A stretch of 64,000 nucleotides of DNA from Komagataeibacter sp. FNDCR2. GTDB taxonomy: Bacteria > Pseudomonadota > Alphaproteobacteria > Acetobacterales > Acetobacteraceae. A program made the position numbers and the translations under genes. Under the pieces are notes generated by a model. It was not told where the DNA came from. It made no database searches and saw only the letters and a program-made list of their open reading frames with translations. Shown piece after piece: positions 8,217 through 16,017 of the stretch. The stretch spans positions 623,001-687,000 of the forward strand of contig NZ_JAIWOU010000001.1 in the NCBI RefSeq assembly GCF_021295395.1. Direction: 5' to 3'. The first letter of the stretch is position 1, and each line of letters begins with the position of its first letter.

Positions 8217-9851
8217 ATGAAGCGTTTTTTCAACACGCGAGAGACAATCGTAACCGAAGCCCTGGACGGTTTCCTGCGCTCCGCCGCAGGGCGGCACCTG
8301 TGCCGTCTGGATGGTTATCCCGATACCTGCGTCATCATGCAGCGCGCACCCGACCCCGATCGGGTTTCCATCATTTCCGGCGGTGGTTCGGGGCATGAGC
8401 CCGCCCATGCCGGGTTCGTGGGCAAGGGCATGCTGACCGCCGCGGTCTGCGGCGCGCTGTTTGCCTCGCCCTGCGTGGATGCCATCCTTGCCGCCATCCT
8501 TGCCACGACGGGGCAGGCGGGCTGCCTGCTGGTGGTCAAGAACTATACCGGCGACCGGCTGAATTTCGGCCTTGCGGCCGAACGCGCCCGCGCATTGGGC
8601 AGGCAGGTCGAGGTGGTGATCGTGGGTGACGACATCGCCCTGCCGGACTCAACCACCCCGCGTGGCGTGGCGGGCACCATCCTGGCCCACAAGCTGGCGG
8701 GGTACGGCGCGGCACAGGGCTGGACACTGGCGCGCGTGACCGAATTCGTGCGCGCTGCGATACCACGCATGCGTACCATTGGCCTGGCTCTGGAAGACTG
8801 CAATCCCTACGAACCGGGACGCGGCAGCCGCCTTGCCGCCGATCAGGCCGAGCTCGGGCTGGGCATCCATGGCGAACCGGGGGCGCAGCGCATCGCGCTG
8901 GCAGGGGCCGATGACCTGATGCGCAGGGCCGCCGAAACGCTGGAAGCCAGCCTGCCCACGGCCATGCCCGACACCCGCTTCGCGGTGGTGCTGAACAACC
9001 TTGGCTGCGTGCCGGAGGTCGAGATGGCGCTGCTGCTGCACGCCTTCAGCCATGTGCCGCTGGCGCGGCGCGTGTCGCATGTGATCGGCCCGGCGCCACT
9101 CATGACCGCGCTGGACATGAATGGCTTCTCCCTTACCCTGATCGAGATGGACGAGACCATCACCGCCGCGCTGGAAGCCCCGGTCCAGCCGCGTGCATGG
9201 CCGGGCATGGCCCCGCTGGGCCAGCCCGCCATCGTGCCCATGCCCGACATGCCCGATGCCTTTCCCTATCCCGCCACGCATAACCCGGTGGTGACCGACC
9301 TGCTGGAACGGGGCGCGAAGGTGCTGATCGCCAATGAGGCCCCGCTTAACGAACTGGATGGCAGGATTGGCGATGGCGACGCCGGTTCCACCTTCGCCGG
9401 GGCCGCGCGCGACATCATCGCCGTCATCGACCGCCTGCCCATGAATGAGCCACACCAGCTCATGACCACGATTGGCAACATCCTGACCCAGCATGCGGGC
9501 GGATCGAGCGGTGTGCTGTTCGCCATCATGTTCTCGGCCGCCGGGCGCAGCACGCAGCCATGGCGGCAGGCACTGCGTGACGGGCTGGCGCACATGATGG
9601 AATGCGGCGGCGCGAAACCGGGCGACCGCACCATGATCGACGCGCTCCATCCCGCACTCGCCACGCTGGCCACTGGCGGCACGCTGCAACAGGTCGCGGC
9701 CGCCGCGCGCAAGGGGGCGGATTCAACCATCACCATGCACAGCGCCCGCGCCGGTCGCGCCGCCTATGTACCCAGTGAATATGTACGCAACGTGCCCGAC
9801 CCCGGCGCGGAAGCCGTGGCCCGCCTGCTGGAAGGGCTGGCGCGGGCCTGA
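8217..9851 (+). CDS. dhaK: Dihydroxyacetone kinase, fused DhaK-DhaL (ATP-dependent)
   Basis: A 544-residue two-domain kinase phosphorylating dihydroxyacetone to DHAP with ATP. The N-terminal DAK1 domain shows GGGSGHEPAH (about 59-68) and the covalent-substrate His in GLGIHGEPG; the C-terminal DAK2 domain shows the Mg-ATP loop LDGRIGDGDAG and QHAGGSSGVL. The fused arrangement is that of ATP-type kinases, not PTS-dependent ones. The start is the ATG after a GGGGGAGAAAGC ribosome site; upstream in-frame sequence overlaps the channel gene in another frame. Acetic acid bacteria make dihydroxyacetone from glycerol, which fits its place beside a MIP channel. Confidence 0.95.
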   Translation: MKRFFNTRETIVTEALDGFLRSAAGRHLCRLDGYPDTCVIMQRAPDPDRVSIISGGGSGHEPAHAGFVGKGMLTAAVCGALFASPCVDAILAAILATTGQAGCLLVVKNYTGDRLNFGLAAERARALGRQVEVVIVGDDIALPDSTTPRGVAGTILAHKLAGYGAAQGWTLARVTEFVRAAIPRMRTIGLALEDCNPYEPGRGSRLAADQAELGLGIHGEPGAQRIALAGADDLMRRAAETLEASLPTAMPDTRFAVVLNNLGCVPEVEMALLLHAFSHVPLARRVSHVIGPAPLMTALDMNGFSLTLIEMDETITAALEAPVQPRAWPGMAPLGQPAIVPMPDMPDAFPYPATHNPVVTDLLERGAKVLIANEAPLNELDGRIGDGDAGSTFAGAARDIIAVIDRLPMNEPHQLMTTIGNILTQHAGGSSGVLFAIMFSAAGRSTQPWRQALRDGLAHMMECGGAKPGDRTMIDALHPALATLATGGTLQQVAAAARKGADSTITMHSARAGRAAYVPSEYVRNVPDPGAEAVARLLEGLARA

Positions 9852-9862
9852 CGCAGGTAACA

Positions 9863-9900
9863 CGACCGCCAGTCAGCAGGATTATACTGGCTGGCGGTCG
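9863..9900. terminator. Terminator hairpin after dihydroxyacetone kinase
   Basis: A perfect 10-bp inverted repeat, CGACCGCCAG (9863-9872) and CTGGCGGTCG (9891-9900), lies 12 bases after the kinase stop and is followed by a T/A-rich stretch. This fits an intrinsic terminator for the plus-strand transcript. Confidence 0.65.
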
Positions 9901-10440
9901 TTCATATATTTGACTGATGACTGGACCATCTGCTTTTCCGGACTGCCCCGTTGCCTGTACGGGCGTATCCGGCCCCGTTACCCACGCAGGGTCCGGCACT
10001 GGTTTTCACCACGCCAGCCATTCTGCCCCTCAAGCGGTGTCAGCCGCCGCATTGCCTCGCAACGCCGTACAAAAACCGGGCAGCGCCCGATAAGCAACCC
10101 GGCGGCGACCATTTCGCGCATCCGCTCGCACCTGCGGTAACGGTGCTGGAAGAAAGGATATTCCATCCAGTACGTATCCGTATGACGTGGCTGTCCTAAC
10201 GGACGGCCTGCTTTCGGAAAAAACGCTCGACAGCCAGCATGCACAGCAACGTCGCGATGCCAAAGCCCTCGCGTGTCTGGTCGATAAGGTAACGCATAAC
10301 GGCCTCCATCTTTATATGGCTATACTGCCGATAGTGACGCATCAGCCGCCCGATCGGAAGAAAAAACGCATTTTCCACTCTTCACGATTATGCCTGAACC
10401 GGTCTCGGGCGGCGGCTGGCCACAAGCGGGGCAGGGGGCT
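9901..10440. other. Intergenic region between dhaK and pgm, mostly unassigned
   Basis: About 540 bp without a recognised gene. A minus-strand open frame (9978-10244, possible ATG giving MEYPFFQHRYRRC) and a tiny minus-strand frame at 10196-10297 are the only candidates; neither matches a family I know. The region may hold the end of a pgm mRNA, because the pgm stop is at 10441. Confidence 0.4.
10196..10297 (-). CDS. Candidate 33-residue small hydrophobic protein
   Basis: A short frame starting MRYLIDQTREGFGIA and ending in RFFRKQAVR, with one hydrophobic stretch (about residues 11-24) flanked by charges, as in small membrane proteins. The ATG is preceded by GGAGG at five-base spacing, a stronger ribosome site than many genes here have. 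An upstream in-frame ATG would add four residues. No homologue is recognised, so this could be chance. Confidence 0.3.
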   Translation of the reverse strand: MRYLIDQTREGFGIATLLCMLAVERFFRKQAVR

Positions 10441-12105
10441 TTATCCCCCCTTTTTTCCTGCCCGGGTGAACAGGGCGGAGATCGCGTCCTGCGCCTCCGT
10501 CTGGATCATTTCGAGATGCGCCTCGCTCTTGAAGCTTTCAGCATAGATTTTATACACGTTTTCGGTCCCGGACGGACGGGCCGCGAACCAGCCATCCCTG
10601 GTCTTGACCTTGAGCCCGCCAATCGCCGCGTCATTGCCCGGCGCACGGGTCAGGGTGCTGATGATCGGTTCTCCCGCCAGTTCGGTAATGCCAATCTGAT
10701 CGGGGGAAAGCGTCTTGAGCAGTTCCTTCTGCGCCGGGCTGGCCGGTGCGTCGATGCGGGCGTAGTACGGCGTGCCGAGGCGGGCAGTCATGGCCGCGTA
10801 GGCCGCGCCGGGGGACTGGCCGGTGCGGGCCGTGATCTCGGCGGCAAGCAGGCCGAGGATGATGCCGTCCTTGTCCGTGGTCCAGACCGTGCCATCGCGG
10901 CGCAGGAAGGACGCGCCCGCGCTTTCCTCCCCCCCGAATCCGAGCGTGCCGTTATATAACCCGTCCACGAACCATTTGAATCCAACCGGCACTTCCACCA
11001 GCTTGCGGCCAAGTTCCTTCGCCACGCGGTCGATGATGCTGCTGCTGACGACCGTCTTGCCCACGCCCGCGTTCGTGCCCCAGTTACCCCGGTTGTTGAA
11101 CAGGTACTCGATGGCGGTGGCCAGATAATGGTTCGGGTTCATGAGCCCGTACGACCCGGACACGATACCGTGCCGGTCGGCGTCCGTATCATTGGCGAAG
11201 GCAATGTCGAAACGGTCCTTCATCCCCACCAGACGCGCCATGGCGTAGGGGGAGGAGCAGTCCATGCGGATCTTTCCATCCCAGTCCGCCGTCATGAAGC
11301 GGAAGGTGGGATCGACCTCCGTGCTGACCACGGTGGCCTTTATGCCGTAGCGGTCGATGATCGGCTGCCAGTAATCGACCGCCGCCCCGCCCAGCGGGTC
11401 GATCCCGATGGAAATGCCACTGTCGCGGATGATGTCCATATCCACCACCGCACCCAGATCCTCCACATACGGGGTGATGTAATCGTGGCGTTGCACGGTG
11501 GGTGACGCCAGCGCGGTTTCATACGCCACGCGCCTGACCCCGTTCATATTGCGGGCGATGTAGTCATTCGCCGCCGCTTCCACCACTTTCGTAATGTCGG
11601 TATCCGCCGGGCCGCCATGGGGGGGGTTGTATTTGAAACCGCCATCCTCCGGCGGGTTGTGGGAGGGGGTAATCACCACGCCATCGGCCAGACCGCTGCT
11701 GCGGTCGCGATTATAGGTCAGGATCGCATGTGAGATGACGGGGGTGGGGGTATAGCCGTCCTTTGCGTCGATACGGGTCTGCACGCCATTGGCGGCAAAG
11801 ACCTCCAGCGCGGATTTGAGCGCCGGGCGCGACAGGGCGTGGGTATCGATCCCGATGAAAAGCGGACCGTCGATATGCGCGCCCCGGCGGTAGTCACAGA
11901 TGGCCTGGCTGATCGCGAGAATATGGTTTTCATTGAAGCTGGTGCTCAGTGACGACCCCCGGTGCCCCGATGTGCCAAACGCCACGCGCTGTGCCGCGAC
12001 AGCCGGATCGGGCTTGCGGGTGTAGTAGGCGTCAAGCAGGGCATCGATGTTGACAAGACGGTCCGGATCGACCGGCTTACCGGCAAAAGGGCTTATGCTG
12101 GGCAT
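10441..12105 (-). CDS. pgm: Phosphoglucomutase (alpha-D-glucose specific)
   Basis: A 554-residue enzyme interconverting glucose-6-phosphate and glucose-1-phosphate. The phosphoserine loop is TPSHNPPEDGG (about 145-155), the Mg loop is DTDADRHG, the sugar-binding loop is GGEESAGASF, and the C-terminal phosphate-binding block is RPSGTENVYKIY. Length matches the bacterial Pgm family of about 545 residues. Glucose-1-phosphate made here feeds the UDP-glucose pyrophosphorylase encoded near 46 kb and hence cellulose and other glycans. Transcribed alone on the minus strand. Confidence 0.96.
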   Translation of the reverse strand: MPSISPFAGKPVDPDRLVNIDALLDAYYTRKPDPAVAAQRVAFGTSGHRGSSLSTSFNENHILAISQAICDYRRGAHIDGPLFIGIDTHALSRPALKSALEVFAANGVQTRIDAKDGYTPTPVISHAILTYNRDRSSGLADGVVITPSHNPPEDGGFKYNPPHGGPADTDITKVVEAAANDYIARNMNGVRRVAYETALASPTVQRHDYITPYVEDLGAVVDMDIIRDSGISIGIDPLGGAAVDYWQPIIDRYGIKATVVSTEVDPTFRFMTADWDGKIRMDCSSPYAMARLVGMKDRFDIAFANDTDADRHGIVSGSYGLMNPNHYLATAIEYLFNNRGNWGTNAGVGKTVVSSSIIDRVAKELGRKLVEVPVGFKWFVDGLYNGTLGFGGEESAGASFLRRDGTVWTTDKDGIILGLLAAEITARTGQSPGAAYAAMTARLGTPYYARIDAPASPAQKELLKTLSPDQIGITELAGEPIISTLTRAPGNDAAIGGLKVKTRDGWFAARPSGTENVYKIYAESFKSEAHLEMIQTEAQDAISALFTRAGKKGG

Positions 12106-12384
12106 TTACTGCTCCCGAAATATGCACGAAAAAACGTATATTCTGATAAATTCCCATACAAGCAGGCCCACGGGGCGTCCACCCGCAAACCATCCCGCCA
12201 GACCCGCACCGGCGGCGTCCCCTCCGCTGGCCGCCCCTGACGGGAAAGAGGGAACATATGCCCCCAACGCCAGAGCGTGGAGGAAGGATGCCTGCCCCGT
12301 GGCATATCCCCGCACCCTGTCCGGGGGCAGTCACGTTTGTGCGGGGTCATTGCGGCGCGATGACGGCATGCCTATGTCTGGTTC
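12106..12384. other. Intergenic region between pgm and a small membrane protein gene
   Basis: A 279-bp divergent spacer holding the pgm promoter and that of the gene at 12385. An A/T-rich patch next to the pgm start is the likeliest pgm promoter site, but no clean -35/-10 pair or operator is visible. Confidence 0.35.
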
Positions 12385-12735
12385 ATGACCGATCCCGTAA
12401 CCGCCGCCCAGTCCACGCGCTCCATGCAGGCCGAACACCTGCGCCGCCAGCGGCTGGAACGACTGCTCCGGCGCCTGCCCGCACGCGGTGAACAGGCGAT
12501 GCGCTGGCTGCTCCAGCCCGGGCGCATATGGCTGCGCGGTATTCTGGGGTGTGCGCTGATCGTGGGCGGGGTGTTGGGTTTCCTGCCCATACTGGGGCTA
12601 TGGATGCTGCCGCTGGGCATAATCCTGCTGGCGGAGGATGTACCGCTGCTACGCAGGTTCAGCGCACGCATGCTGGAATGGATCGAACGCCGCCACCCCA
12701 ACTGGATGGCCCCCTTGCCGCCGGAACAGGGCTGA
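12385..12735 (+). CDS. Small conserved inner-membrane protein
   Basis: A 116-residue protein with a basic N-terminal 40 residues and one long hydrophobic hairpin (about 49-83), containing GGVLGFLPILGLWMLPLG. It ends with a short amphipathic part, RRFSARMLEWIERRHPNW. This pattern occurs in small uncharacterised alphaproteobacterial membrane proteins. It stands alone, convergent with fur. Function unknown. Confidence 0.7.
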   Translation: MTDPVTAAQSTRSMQAEHLRRQRLERLLRRLPARGEQAMRWLLQPGRIWLRGILGCALIVGGVLGFLPILGLWMLPLGIILLAEDVPLLRRFSARMLEWIERRHPNWMAPLPPEQG

Positions 12736-12797
12736 TAGCGCGACTGGCAACCTGGCAACGGTGCGGGCCGGCAGGGCTACGTCGCCCCTGGCGCGGT

Positions 12798-13253
12798 TCA
12801 GTTATCGCCGCGCGGCGTCGCCTTCCTGCGCCCGACTATGGACAGGCGCGTGGTGACCAGATCGTAGCCTTTCTCCCGCACGATACTGTCCAGCAGTGAA
12901 TTCAGTTCGGCATTCTCGAATTCGATTACCGTGCCGGTGCTGGCGTCAATCAGATGATAGTGATCGCTGTGTTCCCCATCCGCCACCTCATAGCGGGCCC
13001 GGCCACCACCGAAATCGCGCCGCTGGAGAATGCCGTTCTCCTCGAACAGGCGGACGGTGCGGTACACCGTGGCGATGGAAATGCGGGGGTCCACGGCCAC
13101 GGCGCGGCGATAAAGCTCTTCCACATCCGGGTGGTCGTCACTGTCCGACAGGACAAACGCAATGGTCCGGCGCTGGCCTGTCAGCTTCAGGCCACGCTGA
13201 CGACACAGATCCGCAAGCGGAGAATCGGGGCAGGTCACATCTTTCATCAGCAT
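12798..13253 (-). CDS. fur: Fur-family iron regulator (alphaproteobacterial Fur/Mur type)
   Basis: A Fur-family repressor of about 151 residues. The winged helix contains LTGQRRTIAFVL, DDHPDVEELYRRA and ISIATVYRTVRLFEENG; the metal site is in EHSDHYHLID. The usual CxxC zinc pairs are absent, as in alphaproteobacterial Fur/Mur proteins, where the metal site is His/Asp/Glu based. Starts at 13271, 13253 or 13247 are possible; 13253 or 13247 best matches the family N-terminus, and neither has a strong ribosome site. A Fur-box-like sequence about 75 bp upstream suggests autoregulation. bfr is nearby, supporting an iron role. Confidence 0.9.
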   Translation of the reverse strand: MLMKDVTCPDSPLADLCRQRGLKLTGQRRTIAFVLSDSDDHPDVEELYRRAVAVDPRISIATVYRTVRLFEENGILQRRDFGGGRARYEVADGEHSDHYHLIDASTGTVIEFENAELNSLLDSIVREKGYDLVTTRLSIVGRRKATPRGDN

Positions 13254-13325
13254 GTAACGTAATCCAAACATTACCGTAGGGTCCAGTAGGGATTGAGGGG
13301 CGCCTATGTCGATTTTAATTGCAAC

Positions 13326-13344
13326 TGATAATCTTTCTCATTAA
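13326..13344. promoter_or_regulatory. Fur-box-like operator between fur and an unknown gene
   Basis: TGATAATCTTTCTCATTAA differs by one base from the common Fur-box core TGATAATCATTCTCATT, and fits the 7-1-7 layout TGATAAT-C-TTTCTCA. It lies in the divergent spacer between fur (minus) and the gene at 13395 (plus), so it could control both. Recognised from the Fur-box consensus, not from binding data. Confidence 0.6.
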
Positions 13345-13394
13345 TAAGGTCTCACTGACACAACAGGGAGCGGGCCACCCCGTGGTCCGATCGG

Positions 13395-14042
13395 ATGATG
13401 ACCGACACGACAGTTTTCATGAATGATCTTTCGTGCAGCGAACGCCTGCTGGTCTGGTGCGTGCGTCGCCTCAGCGGTGGCAGCGCCACCACGTCCGGCA
13501 TGCCGGGATATGCCTTGCCCTGCTTCCGGGCGGATTTCGCCATTGTCGCCCGCGCCTTCAACATGGCGCTGACGCGGCTGCGCACCTATCAGTGCGATCC
13601 CGTGGATGTGGCGATATGCAGCGCCACCCGACTGACCCGTACCGAAAACCGCTTCCTTGCCGCCGCAGCCGCGGCACAGGAAGGGCACGAGGCGGAGGTA
13701 CGCAGCATGCTGCGGCCGATTTTCGCGCATCATCATGTTCTCTCGCCCTTTGCCGCCGCCATTACCCAGCTTGGGGCCTGCATGGCCGGGGCAGGTTACT
13801 GGCTGCCCCGCCGAAACCCCGCCGAAGGGAGCGCCCGCGCGCCCACCCCCCGCCTGCGCTGGACCCACGGACAGCGGAGCGAGACCGTGAACACCCCCAC
13901 CGCCATGCCCGTGGCGCAGGCGCAGGCACAAACCGTGGGGGCGGGCTGCCTTGGTGCGATGCGCTGGCGCGATGCCGACATGGCGGCCGCCCGCATCATG
14001 TGGCCCAACAGCGCCGCCGCCGCGCATGCCCCCGGTGCATAA
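13395..14042 (+). CDS. Uncharacterised protein divergent from fur
   Basis: A 215-residue protein of no recognised family. Residues 12-60 are rich in Arg and small hydrophobic residues; a helical segment near 80-130 contains LTRTENRFLAAAAAAQEGHE; the C-terminal third is Ala/Pro rich and low complexity. Cys residues (CSERLLVWC, CDPVDVAIC) are scattered. The first ATG is used, without a good ribosome site. A long antisense frame also exists, but this strand reads more like a protein and faces the Fur box. Its place between fur and bfr suggests an iron-related role (inference). Confidence 0.55.
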   Translation: MMTDTTVFMNDLSCSERLLVWCVRRLSGGSATTSGMPGYALPCFRADFAIVARAFNMALTRLRTYQCDPVDVAICSATRLTRTENRFLAAAAAAQEGHEAEVRSMLRPIFAHHHVLSPFAAAITQLGACMAGAGYWLPRRNPAEGSARAPTPRLRWTHGQRSETVNTPTAMPVAQAQAQTVGAGCLGAMRWRDADMAAARIMWPNSAAAAHAPGA

Positions 14043-14046
14043 AAAA

Positions 14047-14074
14047 ACGGGGCCGGAAAATGATCCGGCCCCGT
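14047..14074 (-). terminator. Intrinsic terminator of bfr
   Basis: A perfect 10-bp stem ACGGGGCCGG (14047-14056) / CCGGCCCCGT (14065-14074) with an 8-base loop. Read on the minus strand it is followed by seven T residues, the classic intrinsic form, about 40 bases after the bfr stop. It lies immediately after the stop of the convergent gene and may serve both. Confidence 0.85.
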
Positions 14075-14116
14075 ATCGTGCAGATGCAGTCCGCCGCAGC
14101 CGGCGGGGAGTGGAGG

Positions 14117-14602
14117 TTATTCCTGATCGGGGGCGGGGGCGGAGTTGAGCTTGATGTAGCGTTCAATGCCGATCTGCTTGATCAGGTCGAACTGACGGTC
14201 CAGGAAGTCTTCATGCTCTTCCTCATTCACCAGGATCTTGAGCAGCAGGTCGCGTGAGACGTAATCGCGCACGCTCTCACAATAGGCGATGCCTTCACGG
14301 AGGTCACCGATCGCCTTTTCTTCCAGCTTGAGGTCGCATTTGAGGATTTCCTCAACATTCTCGCCCACCAGAATCTGGTTGTAGCGCTGCACGTTGGGCA
14401 GGCCGCCCAGATACAGGATGCGCTCGATCAGCCAGTCGGCGTGGCGCATTTCCTCGATCGATTCCTCGTATTCCTTCTTGCCCAGCAGGGTCACGCCCCA
14501 GTGGCGCAGGGTGCGGGCATGAAGATAATACTGGTTGATGGCCGTCAGCTCGTTCGTAAGCTGGGTGTTAAGATGCTCAATGACCTTGGGATCCTTGATC
14601 AT
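14117..14602 (-). CDS. bfr: Bacterioferritin
   Basis: A 161-residue four-helix iron-storage protein forming a 24-mer with ferroxidase centres and haem. Ferroxidase ligands appear in LTNELTAINQYYLHA (Glu near 18), EEMRHADWLIERIL (Glu, haem Met and His near 50-55), and later EEHEDFLD (Glu/His near 127-130). The ATG for MIKDPKVIEHLN has an AGGAG ribosome site about eight bases upstream, whereas the longer open frame beyond it does not look like Bfr. It sits next to fur and ends at a strong terminator. Confidence 0.95.
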   Translation of the reverse strand: MIKDPKVIEHLNTQLTNELTAINQYYLHARTLRHWGVTLLGKKEYEESIEEMRHADWLIERILYLGGLPNVQRYNQILVGENVEEILKCDLKLEEKAIGDLREGIAYCESVRDYVSRDLLLKILVNEEEHEDFLDRQFDLIKQIGIERYIKLNSAPAPDQE

Positions 14603-14760
14603 GGACGCCGCTCCTAATGCTATCTGTTTGCCACTCCGGATTCGTGTATAGTCTTCCGCGGGACAAATATAAAAAAGCGTTGCATATCCCAAAACCCCGC
14701 GCAACCTTGCCGTAACCGCACCCCGACCGCCCGATACAGCGCATGGCTGGGAAAAAAGAC

Positions 14761-15993
14761 ATGAACCAGACCACCTATCACACGCTGGGCGCCACGGGCA
14801 TCCGCAGCCTGATCGCGGGCGTGCCCGCGGTTGCCCAGCACCTTGGCGGCACGCCGGATCTATGGCGGGTGCGGGAGGTGAGCGATGGCAACCTGAACAA
14901 TGTCTTCATTGTCGGCGGCCCGGAGGGGGAGGTCTGCCTCAAGCAGTCACTGCCGCACGTACGCGTGGACCCGACATGGAAAATGCCGCTGGACCGCACG
15001 TTTTTCGAGGCCACGTGGCTGCGCGCGGTCCTGCCCCTGGTGGGCGGGCTGACCACGGAATTCCTGCATTTCGACCCCGTGCTGCATGTCCTGATCGTGG
15101 AGAGCCTGTCCGGCCACGCGGTGTACCGCACCGCCCTCATGCGCCAGATGGACTGGCCCGACGTCGCGCCACGCATCGGGGCGTTCATCGCACGCGCAAC
15201 CTTCGGCACCTCGCTGCTTGCCCTGCCATTCGAGGATGTATTCGCGACGCGCCGCACCTTCGCGGGCAATGTCGCGCTGACCCGCATCACCCTGGATCTC
15301 GTATTCGACCAGCCGTACCGCGACCACCCGCGTAATAACTGGGATGAGACGGAACTGACGTCGCTGGTGCTGGATATCCGTTCCAGCGCGCCTACGCTGC
15401 TCGCCATCGAGAACCTGCGCCTGCGCTTCCTGTCGCAACCACAGGCACTGCTGCATGGGGATCTGCATACCGGCTCGATCATGACCACGCCCGAGGATAC
15501 CCGCGTGATCGATGGTGAGTTCGCGCTATACGGTCCCATCGGGTTTGATTGCGGCATGTTCGTCGGCAATCTCGTGCTGCATTATTTCGCAACGCCGGAT
15601 TTGACGGCGCGCAAGGCGACGTTGCGCGATATCACCGCATTCTGGGCCAGTTTTCATGAGCAGTTCCTTGCCCTGTGGAACCGGGACGAAACACCGCCCC
15701 CCGGCACGCTGCGCCCGCTGGCCTACGGTCCCGCCGCCCATGTGGCGCGGCTTGCCTTCCTGGAGGAAATAGAGGCCGACACCACAGGATTCGCAGCCGC
15801 CGAGATCATCCGCCGCATCATCGGCTACGCGCATACGGCGGATTTTGACGTCATCGCCGACCCACGCCAGCGCGCGGCCTGCCGCGCGGGGGCGTTATCC
15901 TTTGCCTACCACATACTCGACCACACATCGCAGATACGCACGATCGGCGATTTCGTGCTCCAGTTGGACGCGCGCGAAAAGGTCGGTCTGTAG
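14761..15993 (+). CDS. mtnK: S-methyl-5-thioribose kinase
   Basis: About 410 residues, a protein-kinase-fold small-molecule kinase that phosphorylates methylthioribose in the methionine salvage pathway. Visible blocks are the ATP loop EVSDGNLNNVFIV, the ATP Lys in CLKQSLP, the catalytic loop ALLHGDLHTGSI with its Asp, and the metal-binding VIDGEFALYGP. The ATG at 14761 follows GGGAAAAAAGAC; an ATG at 14743 would add six residues. No other salvage gene (mtnA, mtnB, mtnD) is adjacent. Divergent from bfr and convergent with hsdM. Confidence 0.9.
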   Translation: MNQTTYHTLGATGIRSLIAGVPAVAQHLGGTPDLWRVREVSDGNLNNVFIVGGPEGEVCLKQSLPHVRVDPTWKMPLDRTFFEATWLRAVLPLVGGLTTEFLHFDPVLHVLIVESLSGHAVYRTALMRQMDWPDVAPRIGAFIARATFGTSLLALPFEDVFATRRTFAGNVALTRITLDLVFDQPYRDHPRNNWDETELTSLVLDIRSSAPTLLAIENLRLRFLSQPQALLHGDLHTGSIMTTPEDTRVIDGEFALYGPIGFDCGMFVGNLVLHYFATPDLTARKATLRDITAFWASFHEQFLALWNRDETPPPGTLRPLAYGPAAHVARLAFLEEIEADTTGFAAAEIIRRIIGYAHTADFDVIADPRQRAACRAGALSFAYHILDHTSQIRTIGDFVLQLDAREKVGL

Positions 15994-16017
15994 AACCATT
16001 CCCATAATACGGCGCGG

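Noticed and set aside
13341-14027. Minus-strand open frame opposite the gene at 13395
   Set aside because: Glycine/histidine/proline-rich translation looks like a shadow; the plus strand reads more protein-like and faces the Fur box, although I hold this with moderate confidence.
14603-14760. SAM riboswitch or Fur box in the bfr/mtnK spacer
   Set aside because: No SAM-II or other consensus core and no second Fur-box match was seen.
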